Origin: Sinonovacula constricta | Taxonomy: Eukaryota > Mollusca > Bivalvia > Cardiida > Solecurtidae | Reading direction: 5' to 3' | NCBI GenBank assembly: GCA_007844125.1 | Contig: CM017564.1 | Location: 27,195,158-27,259,157 of the forward strand | Length of the DNA stretch: 64,000 nt | Shown: one piece after another, positions 11,901 through 21,999 of the stretch | Numbering within the stretch: the first letter of the stretch is position 1 | Layout of the letters: every line of letters begins with the position of its first letter | Program-made: the position numbers and the translations under genes | Notes under the pieces: generated by a model | The model's database searches: none | What the model was told of the DNA's origin: nothing | Seen by the model: the letters and a program-made list of their open reading frames with translations, nothing else

Positions 11901-14900
11901 ATTGAAAAAAATGAATGAATTAAAAAAAGCAGCAAAAAGCAACAATTTATGTGCAAGAAAATCAGAGATGTTAAGCATCAAATGGCTTCCAATATACGAT
12001 TTAAAATAAAAAAATATGTTACTTGAAGAACAACAACAAAATACTTAAAAGTGAGCTGAAAATTTGATCAAGCAATTGGCCTTTACATGGACATATGGTG
12101 CACTATTGGTATTGCAAAGTGCCTCAATGTATCAAACAATTCATTTAATAATGGCTCATTTTCAGATAACTGGAAAAAAAATAATGGCACTCTCTTTCTT
12201 TTTGCTTAGTTTCAACTCTGGTTGCATAAACTCAATGATGTGGTATTTATTTCATATTTAATAAAAATATAAATTCTAATTAAAATGTTTTTTATATTAC
12301 CATGTTTCTTTGACTAAATATTAATTTTTTGGTCAAAAATGTCAAACTTTTAAGTTTGGACATTTTTGAAAAAAAAGTGCTAATGACCAAGTTATGACAA
12401 GCAACACAAAGCAATGTACCTTTTTAAAATAATATCTTTGCAGGTAATATGCAATAAATATACATTAATAATACAATTTATGGAAACAGATTTGAAACTA
12501 AGCACAAGAATTCAATGGATATTATTTTTTCCAGTTATCGGGGGAAAAAGAGCCTAATGCAAATTATTTTTTTGAAACTAATTTAAGAAATAATTAACCA
12601 ATAACAATCTTAACACTTGGTGGCTGGAATTTGCCAAAATCTGTATGTTATGCCTTGCACATACACGTGAACTTTTTCTGAGACCAAAGTGGGAGATTTT
12701 CACTTGCAAAGTGGGAGATATTGTTATTCTCACATATAAGACCGGACCTGGTAGCGCAATCAGTAGAGCGTCGGCTCCAGGTACAGTAGGCCCCGGGTTC
12801 GACCCCGGGCCACGACATACCAAAGTCGTTAAAAATGGTAGTGGTATAGCTCCCTTGCTAACGCTCAAGCAAATATAAGGGTAGTTCCACGACTGGTTGG
12901 CCCGGTGTCAGGATAATGTGACTGGGTATGGTATCATGCCAGGTGTTCACGACATGCTATACATAGTGAAGGCAGCACTATATCTGCTTCAAGTGGACAC
13001 CGTCTCCAGATAACTGAAATACTGTTGGTGGGACGATAAACCCAATAAACAAACAAACAATATTCTCACATAAACAGAAAAGGAAGTTATCTGTTTCCAA
13101 GCAGGGAGATTTCTGAATATGTATAAAACACCCCTCATTTTCAAATAATTTTGAACCTTAAAAGAAGGAGTCTCTCTCCAAAAGTGGTATAGTTCACATG
13201 TATGCTTACATAGTTTTTAGGATTATTTCATGTGGTTACAATATTTATATATCTTTTTCTTGCACACAGACGAGTCAGGGATACATGGCTCCCACTGTGA
13301 AGAGTCTGCTGGACACTACACGTGTACAGATGACCATCGGAGGCAGCACTCCACTGGCAAGCACTCCAACTAACTCTGTCATCAACCTGATTCCAATCCA
13401 CAATGTTGTTACCACAGCAACATCATCAGGTCAACCCCAGACTCTCATAGCCCTGCCTCCAGGCTCCACCGTCACCACCGCGAATGGTGGCAAATCCATC
13501 ACAGTGAATGCAGCAGGTCAGGGCACCAAGGTGATAGATCTTACAGATGATGAAGAGAGTTCTAAGACTCACCTTGTTTTAACCCCAGCTGCTCTTAGCA
13601 CCATGAGCACACAGATGACGGCACTTCCTCAGGGTGCACAGTTAATTCGTTCTCCTGTGTCTAATGCCGGTTACCAGTTGGTGTTCAGCCCAAATTTTCC
13701 AGCGTTACGTCATGGAGTGCCAGCACTGGCACCAGCTGGGCCCCCATTGTTGCAGCAGACTGCATCTCCAACAAATGTAGTAAACCTTACATCCCCGCCC
13801 AACGCTATAACGCAGGGAGCCAGTCTGGCCCGAGCAGCGGCACCAATGGCCCCAGTGGTTCATTCCCAGACAGCACCAGCAGCCCCAGCACCACAACCAC
13901 CACCTGCCAAACCAGTTCTTGTAAGCTTGTGTTTTTCCTCAAATGGTTAAATTTTTTGCGTCATTTCTATAAAGGTTCATATAATACCACTTGAAAGTAA
14001 ATTTTACATGTATACAAGAATTATGTAACTGATATTTCTTTTTTATGATAAGTCTGGTTATTTCGTGCACATTTATTTGCATATTAGAATTATTTCAAGT
14101 AATATTTTTAAAGCTCATGAGGTAATATTATATAATGAAGACTTGTGTTAGAGGTCTACCTTTAGTTTTAAGGACAGGGTTTAGTGATAATAACTAACAG
14201 TGCAGTCCGAGATTGATATAAAATAACCAGGCTCTCAAATATAATAAAAAATGTTTATTATAATATACACATATAGTATACCCAGCAAATTAATATCAAA
14301 TGAAGATAAAAATGTACTTTTTTGTACTTGTTAACTTTCATTAAATACATCAGCAAACTGTGGCATCTTTCTATCATGTCTTAATGGATAAAATACATTA
14401 GTAATTTTTTGTGATTCTAACAAAACAATTAAATTCATCAAAAAATGTGGATGCAGCAATGATTGTTTTGTAGTCTTGCTGTTCTAAATAGATGATAAAG
14501 CGACTGAAAATAAATAAATGCCAAACTTCTTAATCTGCTGAGGTGGCGTCATTTATTTTTGCGCAATTGCACATGACACCTTTCTGGGTTCAGTATCATC
14601 GTTTCTGAGTTAATATTTCTTAAATGGTTTCACATGTGGCCAGCGATTGACAACATTTGAAATTCATGGGGTATATGATATAATGCCTCTGTATATTTTT
14701 ATTATTATAAAACTCGATAGACCTATCAGTAGGTTTGATTGAAAATCAACTTTACAGAGAAGACACAAACATCACCCATATAGCCATATAAAACTTGGTA
14801 TCATGGTGATAAAATGTTGTATAATACAGGCTTATTTGTTTTTGACCAATTTCCAAATGAATACAGTAATGTTGGAACAATTTTTCCAGCCCTTTAATTT

Positions 14901-17199
14901 GAAAGGTTGTTAGTTAGTTTAATACTTTCCATTGCAGACACACCCGGCGCCGTTTCCAGTTCCTGCTGCATACAAGGATGTGGATCTGAGAAAGCTGTTG
15001 CCACCTAAACCTACTCTCAAGATCTCAAGAGTTAGTCAAGGTAGGCTTTATATGGTCATTCATTTTTGCTCCAATCAGGCACACTGTTCAGGACTGTTTC
15101 TCAACTTCCTGTTAACAAGTTACCGTAAATGCATAAGATCTTATGTATAAGGTACACCAACCAGTCACCACCTGCTTAATTTTTCACTGTTTGGATCATC
15201 CAGTATAAACAGGATTAGCCCCCTTTTATGAACTAACCATGCTGTACAAACTGCGTTAACCAGGCCACAGGATGCATTAATAATCGGTATATCCCATTAT
15301 TATTCTATACAGTAAAACCTAGCTAAGAGGGACACCTGTGGTTCTTTTTTTTAAGTGTCCCACTTAGCGAGGTGGTCCTCTAAGTGAGTTCATACATATC
15401 AATTCATTATACTGCTGCTTATATCTTAAGTTTTAATATTAAATTCTCCTGTGCTATACTTGTATGGTTAATTATGACGTCACAATACCTTACAATTGCA
15501 GGTATTGTCCTATCATGGAATATGACAGTATCCAAGATGCAGGCAGATATTGCCAACTACCAGCTGTTTGCTTATCAGGAGTCCAGCACACCTCCAAATC
15601 CAAACCTTTGGAAGAAGGTAAACTTAAAGAAAAGATAGTAATAGTTATAAATAAAACAGTTTTTGTACTTATATGGAACATAAGGCAGATTTTCATTAAG
15701 TCACACGGGCAAAACAATCAAATATTTGATCATTAATCCCCTCAATTTGCTTTAAAAGAAGCCTGCAAAAGTAAACTTATTTTTTCTAAATGGTGAATGT
15801 TAAGACTAATCCAATATGGTAAAACATAAGTTACTGGACATGGATGAGTTTCATGAGAAACTTGTTCAAGGCATGTCATACCAATATTCACGCAAGATTT
15901 AGCACCGGACATGATAGCGCAATTGGTAGAGTGTTGGCTCCAGGTACAGGAGGTCCCGGGTTTAAACCTGGGCCACGACATACCAAAGTCGTTGAAAATG
16001 GTAGTGATATAGCTGCATTGGTAACGCTCAAACAGATATAATGGTAGTTCCATGACTGGTTGGCCTGATGTCAGGATAATGCGACTAGGTGTGGTATCAT
16101 GCCAGGTGTTCACTGCATGCTATACATGGTGAAGGCAGCACTATATCTGCTTAAAGAGAACAATAAATTCTCATTTCAATTAATAATTTTACATTTTATG
16201 CGCATACTTCAGTCTTAAGTGTTGTTCAAATTTTAAAAACTGGAAAAATCTTTGAAGTTTTCAGCAGTAACTATATACCAAATACCTATCCACAAGGGAG
16301 GTAAAAATGTAGCTTTTTAATAGAGTCAAGTCACTTTACATTCTAAAAGCTGGAATAGCTCTACAGAAACCATGAGCCCATTATCCCCAATCTTGGTCGG
16401 GACATTGTTGTTGATGAGTAGCTTATCCCTATTGGTTTTGGATGCGAATATATTGGGTTTGGTTTTCATGTCTTGGGTGGTTTAAAGGTCAAGATCACAG
16501 TGACCTTAAATGTGATTTTTGTTTGAAATCGGAAATTGATAGAGAAATGTAAGTTTTGCAGTCACCTCTTGTTGTTTTTTACCTTAAGAATAGGCCTTTG
16601 AGATTGTTATCTTTATCATTTTTGCTGCATGCGTTGCAAACAAGGTAGGTTTGTATTAAAATATATAATTAACTAAGTACTACACACTGTTTCCATTCTG
16701 TGAGTCTGTCTTTCATTTTGAGTTTGCATGCTGTATTTTTCATCAGACCATGAACAGTTCGTTCTGTTTGAAAAATTATAAATAGTTTACATAATCTGCA
16801 ATTATGGCTTACTTATCTTAGGAAATGCTTTTTTTTAATTTTGACAAATCCCACTAAAGATTTCATTTATATAAAAGTAAGACTTTATAAAGCATTTTTA
16901 ACCAAATGTATGCTAGGAGAATATGTCATGCTTGGTTTGAATGCAGTTGTGATAAATGATAGGGGTTATAAACGAAGGTAGCAGACTAGGTTATTAGTCA
17001 CTCCTTGTCACTCTTTTGTACCACCCTTTTCTAGGTAGGGGACGTGAAGGCACTGCCTTTGCCGATGGCATGTACCTTGACCCAGTTCCAGGTTGGCAAC
17101 AAGTACCACTTCGCTGTCCGTGCTGTCGATGTCAACCAAAGGATTGGGCTAGCGAGTGATGCCAGCACCATACACCTCACATCCGTCCCGCCAAAATGA
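2252..17199 (+). CDS. ATF7IP: ATF7IP/MCAF1 orthologue, SETDB1 cofactor (10 coding exons)
   Basis: Joined exons: 2252-2993, 4018-5159, 6036-6248, 7747-7791, 9023-9100, 11556-11735, 13270-13920, 14938-15040, 15502-15617, 17035-17199. They total 3435 nt, or 1144 residues plus stop, with GT-AG junctions and matching phases throughout. Seen: an acidic, Ser/Lys-rich disordered N-terminal half (1-628); a two-part basic NLS (RKR 548-550, KRSK 562-565); a coiled coil (about 629-699); a Ser/Thr/Pro-rich linker; a SUMO-interaction motif VIDLTDDEE (888-896); and a C-terminal fibronectin type III domain (about 1043-1140) with GIVLSW (1052-1057) and [14 protein letters not shown]. From family knowledge: the last block and this domain order are the signature of ATF7IP, which binds and stabilises SETDB1 in the nucleus for H3K9 methylation and silencing, and binds SUMO and MBD1. 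Human ATF7IP is about 1270 residues, so this length is normal. Inferred: an intact gene. Any 5' non-coding exon was not located. ATF7IP2 is the vertebrate paralogue; an invertebrate would be expected to have a single family member. Confidence 0.93.
3130..3965 (+). repeat. About 165-bp tandem repeat, 5 diverged units, ATF7IP intron 1
   Basis: The phrase GAATTTTGATCCATCAA and its variants recur near 3273, 3437, 3602, 3769 and 3933, giving a period of about 165 bp. Each unit also shares a GGGGTGTGGCCATTTCC-like block and a CTTCTTGTCAGAAAC block. Units are well diverged, so the array is old. Repeats of this style are common in bivalve introns. The long open frames here are by-products. Confidence 0.85.
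4018..5159 (+). CDS. ATF7IP: ATF7IP coding exon 2 (residues 248-628): acidic region and NLS
   Basis: Acceptor CTTTCAG|GATCTG and donor ACA|GTAAGA. The split codon GGA joins exon 1 in phase. The exon encodes a long acidic region with several hydrophobic-plus-acidic patches ([31 protein letters not shown]) that resemble SUMO-interaction motifs. A basic stretch with RKR (548-550) and KRSK (562-565) fits a bipartite nuclear localisation signal. Reading on past the donor meets a stop at 5214, so intron retention would truncate the protein. Confidence 0.92.
5635..5923 (+). mobile_element. SINE copy B with target-site duplication, ATF7IP intron 2
   Basis: A tRNA-derived head is visible: an A-box-like TTAGCACAATCAGTAGAGCG and a B box GGTTCGATCCC at 5690-5700. 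The common body and the TGTTGGTGGGACGATAAACC 3' block follow. Flanks carry near-identical 12-mers (CACTCCCAACCT at 5623-5634, CACTCCCATCCT at 5924-5935), a target-site duplication. About 40 bp of the body is deleted compared with copy C. Confidence 0.9.
6036..6248 (+). CDS. ATF7IP: ATF7IP coding exon 3 (residues 629-699): coiled coil
   Basis: Acceptor TGCTGCAG|GAGCTG and donor AGG|GTAATT, with both ends in phase 0. The 71 residues are rich in Leu, Lys, Gln and Glu with heptad-like spacing ([19 protein letters not shown], then further leucines), so a coiled coil is likely. In ATF7IP proteins the central helical region carries the SETDB1-binding activity. I infer the same role here from position and composition. 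Confidence 0.92.
6362..6840 (+). mobile_element. TA-flanked MITE copy 1 (479 bp), ATF7IP intron 3
   Basis: The left end AAGGTTGTATCCGACAG is answered by an inverted right end CTGTCGTATACAGCCT; 18 of 22 terminal positions pair. Both ends abut TA, the target duplication typical of Tc1/mariner elements. A second copy at 62363-62860 shares blocks throughout, including TATTTCCTATC and AGAAAACC. It has no coding capacity, so it is a non-autonomous element. The family name is unknown to me. Confidence 0.75.
7111..7182 (+). repeat. Short tandem repeat, ATF7IP intron 3
   Basis: Three copies of a TGATACAGGCAGAAATTTCA-type unit, about 20-25 bp each, one missing a few bases. Confidence 0.6.
7747..7791 (+). 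CDS. ATF7IP: ATF7IP coding exon 4 (45-nt microexon, residues 700-714)
   Basis: A 15-codon exon between acceptor TTTTAG|CAAATT and donor AAG|GTTAGT, phase 0 at both ends ([15 protein letters not shown]). It could be skipped without a frame change. Support is the clean splice sites and uninterrupted phase; the segment itself has no recognisable motif. Confidence 0.75.
8110..8328 (+). repeat. Minisatellite, about 45 bp x 5, ATF7IP intron 4
   Basis: TGTAATTAATTTAGACAG followed by TTTTTCTCAAAATGT recurs five times with small length changes in the T-run. Confidence 0.8.
9023..9100 (+). CDS. ATF7IP: ATF7IP coding exon 5 (residues 715-740)
   Basis: 26 codons between acceptor TTTTGTCAG|ACCAGT and donor AAG|GTAAGG, phase 0 at both ends. 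It is basic and Gly/Ser-rich ([18 protein letters not shown]). Like exon 4 it is a symmetric exon that could be alternatively spliced. No domain is recognised. Confidence 0.8.
9282..11404. mobile_element. 2.1-kb non-autonomous element with 16-bp perfect TIRs, ATF7IP intron 5
   Basis: CAGTGCTCCAGATAAT at 9282-9297 is perfectly inverted at 11389-11404, and both ends are flanked by GTACAA (9276-9281 and 11405-11410), a probable target-site duplication. The CAGTG terminus resembles hAT-superfamily ends, although hAT duplications are normally 8 bp. The interior holds the 145-bp tandem array at 9299-10650 and no transposase-like frame. This makes up most of intron 5. Confidence 0.75.
9299..10650 (+). 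repeat. 145-bp tandem array inside the intron-5 element
   Basis: AATCTT(C/T)ACCAAACTT recurs at 9535, 9679, 9824, 9969, 10114 and 10259, a period of 144-145 bp, with weaker units outside this range. Units at 9679-9968 and 9969-10258 are almost identical as a 290-bp dimer, so the last amplification was of two units together. The array is bounded by TAGCTCACCT on the left and AGGTGAGC on the right, an inner inverted pair. Confidence 0.85.
11556..11735 (+). CDS. ATF7IP: ATF7IP coding exon 6 (residues 741-800), Thr/Pro/Ser-rich linker
   Basis: 60 codons between acceptor ATCTTTTCAG|GGAGGA and donor CCG|GTAATT, phase 0. The residues are mostly Thr, Ser and Pro, typical of the unstructured linker between the coiled coil and the SUMO-interaction motif in this family. 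Confidence 0.85.
12662..13200 (+). mobile_element. Dispersed repeat (copy 1) interrupted by SINE C, ATF7IP intron 6
   Basis: The flanks of SINE C (12662-12736 and 13061-13200) match the continuous sequence at 63104-63310: ACTTTTTCTGAG, CAAAGTGGGAGATTTTCAC, AAGTTATCTGTTTCCAA and AGAAGGAGTCTC occur in the same order and orientation. The element is about 210 bp without the SINE. Its class is unknown. Confidence 0.8.
12737..13060 (+). mobile_element. SINE copy C, full length with 12-bp TSD, ATF7IP intron 6
   Basis: A complete SINE: tRNA-like head with A box (TAGCGCAATCAGTAGAGCG) and B box (GGGTTCGACCC), conserved body, and a tail of AACAAACAAACAA type. A perfect 12-bp duplication TATTCTCACATA flanks it (12725-12736, 13061-13072). 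The pol III boxes and long conserved body resemble tRNA-derived SINE families described from bivalves (RUDI or Meta-SINE type). The exact family needs a database comparison. Confidence 0.93.
13270..13920 (+). CDS. ATF7IP: ATF7IP coding exon 7 (residues 801-1017) with SUMO-interaction motif
   Basis: 217 codons between acceptor TTGCACACAG|ACGAGT and donor CTT|GTAAGC. It contains VIDLTDDEE at residues 888-896, the classic hydrophobic core plus acidic tail of a SUMO-interaction motif. ATF7IP/MCAF1 is known to bind SUMO through such a motif. The rest is rich in Ala, Pro, Thr, Val and Gln. The exon is visibly more GC-rich than its flanking introns. Confidence 0.93.
14938..15040 (+). CDS. ATF7IP: ATF7IP coding exon 8 (residues 1018-1051), lead-in to FN3
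   Basis: Acceptor TTCCATTGCAG|ACACAC and donor CAAG|GTAGGC, ending in phase 1. It encodes a Pro-rich lead-in ([16 protein letters not shown]) and the first strand of the fibronectin type III domain ([13 protein letters not shown]), matching the KP-LK-ARV pattern I recall from vertebrate ATF7IP. Confidence 0.93.
15502..15617 (+). CDS. ATF7IP: ATF7IP coding exon 9 (residues 1052-1090), FN3 domain first half
   Basis: Acceptor TACAATTGCAG|GTATTG. The split Gly codon completes GIVLSW, a hallmark of the ATF7IP fibronectin type III domain. The exon also contains YQLFAYQE and ends at LWKK before donor AAG|GTAAAC, phase 0. Confidence 0.95.
15903..16172 (+). mobile_element. SINE copy D, ATF7IP intron 9
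   Basis: Head with TAGCGCAATTGGTAGAGTG and a degraded B box (GGGTTTAAACC), then the same body. The 3' end is shortened: the sequence jumps from ATATCTGCTT to a short AACAATAAAT tail and lacks the TGTTGGTGGGAC block. More diverged than copy C, hence older. Confidence 0.85.
16350..16580 (+). repeat. Fragment of dispersed intronic repeat, ATF7IP intron 9
   Basis: The block with CCCCAATCTTGGTCGGGACA and GGTCAAGATCACAGTGACC resembles, in style, the 145-bp and 165-bp intronic repeats above. It is a single fragment; assignment rests on pattern only. Confidence 0.45.
17035..17199 (+). CDS. ATF7IP: ATF7IP coding exon 10 (residues 1091-1144), FN3 second half and stop
   Basis: Acceptor CCTTTTCTAG|GTAGGG. 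It encodes VGDV, then [14 protein letters not shown], then [15 protein letters not shown], and stops at TGA 17197-17199. The middle block is nearly identical to human ATF7IP as I remember it and is the strongest identification evidence in the window. Confidence 0.97.
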   Translation, partial: VGDVKALPLPMACTLTQFQVGNKYHFAVRAVDVNQRIGLASDASTIHLTSVPPK

Positions 17200-18385
17200 G
17201 GATTCATTACAAATTAGTTTCACTTCCATCCACAAACCTTGCTCAGTCCGACTGACAAGTCCATAAGTTTGCAAATTGCCATTATGCTGTGTATAGCCAG
17301 TATTTGTTGATTGTTGTAATCAGGAAATTATAAACACAAATAATATGTCGGGGGGAGTTTAAATAAGCCACTACCATTGTAGGGGGGCAGATATTTTACT
17401 CCCGTGTGTTTTAACAGGTGACACTTCATCCCACGTCCAGTTAACTGAGCTATATGACACAATCCACTGCAAACCCTAAATGCTAAAACAAGGAAGCACC
17501 TCAGTTAACTTTCCTTGGCTGCAGGTAGCAATGGTAAACATGTGACTGTATTGCTTTATATGTATTTTAGCTAGGACTAGTGAAATGTTTGTCAAATTTC
17601 CCCATCCAGTTAATTTTCCAAAAGCCTTACCTTCTTGGAAGTTAGTTGAAAATTCTAACTTTGTAAACTTTATTAGCTAATTGAATCAGTCAGGGTTGTG
17701 CTCAGTAAGGGACCATTCAAATTGTGGTCCATAAACCAGATCATTTTGGCACTGGTTACTAATATAATAAATTATTTGTTTTTATTGGATTATGATTTGG
17801 CTATTTGGGGCATATATTGGCAATGCAGGGTGTCATTATTAATCTGACCTCTTCATAATTGGGCATTCAGACAGATGTTAGGTATGGATGATTATCTATT
17901 TATTATGTTTTATTGAAGTATAACTATCTAATTGTTGTGACCGTAAAATATTGGTAAGCCTTGCAGTATATGTGAATATGTTTATAACAAATAAAACTGC
18001 GGTAAATACTACATTTATATTTGTGGTTAGCTGACACAATTAGTTGAATGAAATAACAGTAATCTGTTTTCTTGATGAAATAACGAATTACATTTTGTAT
18101 ATGAAAGCTTGACCGTTGAAAAAAAATGGTTTTATTTATATTTCCTTGTACGTTTTTATATTTTTATTTTATGTACTTGTATCGACCAGTTGCGTCCCGT
18201 TGAACTGAAATTCTTAATTTCAAGTCCTACTTATAGTTGTTTGAAAACAATATGGAAACATTCTTGCTAAAACTGAATGTAAAGTATGCAGTCGGAAACA
18301 AACATTGTATTTTCTATTTAATGTGCTTAAGATTTGCCATCGATGTGATTGCAAATAAAATAGTGCTTTTTCAATGAGGCAGTCG
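17200..18385 (+). other. ATF7IP: ATF7IP 3' untranslated region
   Basis: Non-coding sequence after the stop codon. AATAAA occurs at 17990-17995 and at 18354-18359. The second is followed within 40 bases by a GT-rich stretch (GTCGTGTGTAGACGTTGG), as expected downstream of a cleavage site. The UTR is therefore about 0.8 or 1.2 kb long. Confidence 0.6.
18354..18359 (+). terminator. Candidate distal polyadenylation signal AATAAA of ATF7IP
   Basis: Canonical hexamer with a GT-rich element downstream. The alternative proximal signal is at 17990-17995. Confidence 0.5.
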
Positions 18386-21300
18386 TGTGTAGACGTTGGT
18401 AGCGAGTATGAACATTTTACACTATGTCCTGTTATCTCACCCTTTTAAGCACAGAATCGATTAGAAAAATATTTTTTTTAAATAATTCCTTTTCACACGA
18501 GTAATACTTTTGTCATAAAAAGCGAGTAATACTTTTGGCATAAAGAGCGACTGCATTCCTGTGCAAATCTCCGAGTACTTACAAAAGTATTAGCATCTGG
18601 CATGCGAGCTGCATTTTTACACCTGCCTTATTATGCTCATTTTGAAATTCTGCACCGTCTCGGGCTTAAATTGTATTATGTAACTGTAAATAGTCTCTCT
18701 TGTTGTTGTACATGCGGAGACTGTTGTCTGTTGGTATATTTGTCTTTTACATGATGACCATTGTGGGTTTTTTTTTATTACAGAACTGTTTCGTATATTT
18801 TACTTTAACTGTGAAGAGCAAAGGCAATATGGATAGTCTGGCACTGTGGCTCTCGGTAGGGGGATCTGAAAATGGCACATATTCTTGAGTCGTCTGCTAT
18901 CATAGTAGTTTATTCATACAATCCATTACCGTATTTATTACATACTTTGCAGTAATTAATTTTGTAGACAGATTTGTTGTATTTAGGGAATATACAAATA
19001 ACCGGTTGTGTTCGCCGATTTATATCCGTGGAGTATAATTCGGGACGATCATATTTTATATACATCATCCTGCTCACCATCCTGCTGGTGTTCCTTCCTA
19101 TCTCCAAATGAACACTTTGAAAAGATTAAATGTGTTAGGCCACGTCCCTGTTAAGTCATTTAGCCAGCTAGGCATAATAAAGTCGATGTCCAGATTTGCC
19201 CTCTTCTGCCGGATCTGATTACAATCTACTCTCTTTGCTTTATAGTATCTAGTAATATGGGTTTTTCGCATGTAGCTGTTAGCAAATAAGTAAGATTTTT
19301 TATATTTTAAATAGTGTATGATAAAGGTAAAGTCCGATCAGTCAACACCTTTCCTACACAAGGTACACAGTGCCAGGCTACCTAGTTGCAGGTGCTTCTT
19401 CGTCGGTCAATGATTAAAATGATTAGATTTTTACCCGTCTTGGTCTTGTTGTCACTGTTTCTGATGAAACTCCCCCCTTCTCTGTATACCCCCCACACCT
19501 TCACGGCCATGAGATCGAGCCCCACCCTTGCCAGAAATATTTCTGTGTTGTGAGACAGCGTTGCCTTTTGTGTGCCTTGGATTTCCCCCAGATAAGTGCT
19601 GGCGGTCGCCAAGTGATTGTTCCTCAAATGACAGTCAGTTTAAATTTCATTACCCAGTGGATGTAAGTGGAAAGCACGTGTTGAATGATTGACATGCACG
19701 TGCTTCTTGTTTTGATACTGCTTATGAACACAACTTATCAATATGGGGGCGGTGGGGGTGCGGGTCCAAATTGTGGGATTGTTCATTGGCCAACTTAACA
19801 ACAAATAATCATATTACCATTGCTAGCACATGTATTTTGTATCAAGCGGCAAACTTTAAACCATTTATTATTTGACGTATAGTCAGCCATATTGAATATC
19901 TAAGAAATGTATTTAGTTTACACCTACCGGTATTAACTTAGTCTATAGGGAATCAAGTTCTTTAAACTGATATTAATCCCTTGGCTAGAACCAGTACTGA
20001 GTGTCAGGCGCATTGGCTGATAGTCTTGCACAAGGACCTACATAAAAATGTGTCAAAATAAAAAATCTATCAAAACTGTCACATGTGCCCATTTATTTGA
20101 CCAAAAGGTGCGTTTTTAGCTTCGCCCTGTGTAGAGCCAGCAAGACCCTGTCCGTGCAGTGGAATTAGACCCAGGATTGCGGAGGTGCGTATTCGTGTTA
20201 CAACATTTTGTTACATTTTGTTTGTTTAGAACCCACGTAAGCGTTGCATGGCAAGGAGAAGCCAACTGAAGTAGTTCATTGTTTACACCTATGTCGGCCT
20301 CATAGTCTGATTTCAATGTTAGCTGAACAGCAGATCTACCAATGTACATGTCTCGATAACAGAACTCAAGCTGCATGGTTTTATAAGGAATAATTTATAA
20401 TTTACTATAATTAAATAATTTGCTCACTAGTCATCGCCATTTTCGTGAAACTACATGGATGTTCTAGTATGACCAGCTGTTGGTGCAATAAAACTGGGCA
20501 CGTTTTGGTGCATAGTTGTACGCGCGATATTAGACGGGTTGCATATTCATGCCACGAAAAACAATGGTACGAGCAGTGATGGTAAAGATGCCGTTCTCGA
20601 AAATACATCTTCCCTACATTTTCAAATGCGAAACAACATCTGGGAACCGGCGACCCTTTATTCGTAATTGGTTTTGGAAATGCCAGTGGTGTGAAGTAAC
20701 AGAACACATTGTTACATTTATACTAATGTGCTCTGTTTATTTTGTTGTGTCTTCTAAAGAACTACTACATACACAGTAAAATATAAATATGGACTATTAA
20801 TAAGTAACCAATAAACCTTTCGCATAGCGGTTGTCAAATTCCTTTTTTCAAATTGCACAACTGCACTAATTCGGCGCAATGTCTTGTGTGTCATATTCAT
20901 GGTCAAACATTTCTGGTATAATTTATTGTTTTCCTTTTTAATAATCAGTAATCGCAGCTTTGGTCTTGTATTACAACCCAACAAAAAGCTTGTGGTGGCG
21001 AATCGCTCAATAACAGCTCGGTGAATATTACAACAATTTGTGGTGGTGTGTTTGGTAATTAGTTCAGTCTGTCCAAATATAAACCCCAAACACATTTGCT
21101 GGAACACTTTGATAAGGCATGTGTAACATTTTCTCGGTATTCTAAGTATGTTATTTCGACTCCATGGTTTTATTATGTATTAAAGAATATTACTTTTAGA
21201 GACATATTGTGAAAGAAAGGTCATAAATTGTTGTAAAGAGTTCGCGCGCTTATGCGGATGTTGGTGACTTTGTACCCTTTCAAATCCGTACCACGATTAT

Positions 21301-21660
21301 TTGTTTGGAGACGCTGTACGGTATTTGTTAAGTAGATGTTGTTCACAGTTGTTGTGTTGCCCTAAGAATTAAAACTTGTCATTCACACTTAAAAATTACT
21401 TTGTTAACAACATAAGCTTTTTTTAACATTTTTATTCCACAATAGCTGCTGAAGTGATGCTAAATGTTACTATGCTAAATATGCATTGCTTTCTGATATA
21501 TTCCCAGCGACCTTGATGCTCAGCATCAACTTTTTCTTGTAATGGTTTTAAATGAACAGAATAGAACAGTATTTTATTAGTTTCAACCTGTACATAGTAC
21601 ATAGTTGCAAGATAATTACAATGAATAGTGCTGTCACTGATCATCTACTCGTTTAAAGTC
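18386..21660. other. Intergenic, no gene recognised
   Basis: Short open frames are scattered on both strands, but none has a recognisable motif, splice context or compositional shift. Small local features are a tandem duplication around 18498-18555 (TAATACTTTTGTCATAAA twice) and an inverted pair AAGCACGTG / CACGTGCTT at 19672-19680 and 19697-19705. Confidence 0.5.
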
Positions 21661-21675
21661 ACAAACACACACACG

Positions 21676-21706
<31 letters not shown>

Positions 21707-21710
21707 AAAA
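21661..21710. repeat. CA/CG dinucleotide microsatellite
   Basis: A run of alternating CA with a central (CG) segment, about 48 bp. Alternating purine-pyrimidine sequence of this kind can adopt Z-DNA. Confidence 0.9.
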
Positions 21711-21956
21711 TGATGTGGTTACATGGATTGTTACAAGAATGGTTCATTTTTGATGTAGTAAAAATCGATAATTACAAAAGTGAAAATAGGAAAAATAATA
21801 TTGTTATCAAGATGAACTCATTGTGTGAGAATGACGCTGTTCTTTCGATATTCTAAAGCTTCTTTAATATATTTTGCAATGTTTGTCAAAATATCCCTTT
21901 TTTCAGATTTAAACATCTCTCAGAATTTAATAAAACTTGGTTTATATGTTTGTCCG

Positions 21957-21999
21957 GTCTTCGTTCAGAAAGCCACTGTCTTCGTTCAGAAAGCCACTG
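21957..21999 (+). repeat. Direct 21-bp duplication
   Basis: CTTCGTTCAGAAAGCCACTG and one more base occur twice head to tail with no mismatch, a recent duplication. Confidence 0.9.

Noticed and set aside
12737..12815. A functional tRNA gene at the SINE heads (also 5635, 15903 and 44401)
   Set aside because: A- and B-box motifs are present, but each is followed by the same long SINE body and A-rich tail, and copies have target duplications or truncations. They are SINE heads, not tRNA genes.
20754..21107. 117-codon minus-strand open frame
   Set aside because: No motif, no splice context, and low-information composition in AT-rich DNA. Could be chance.
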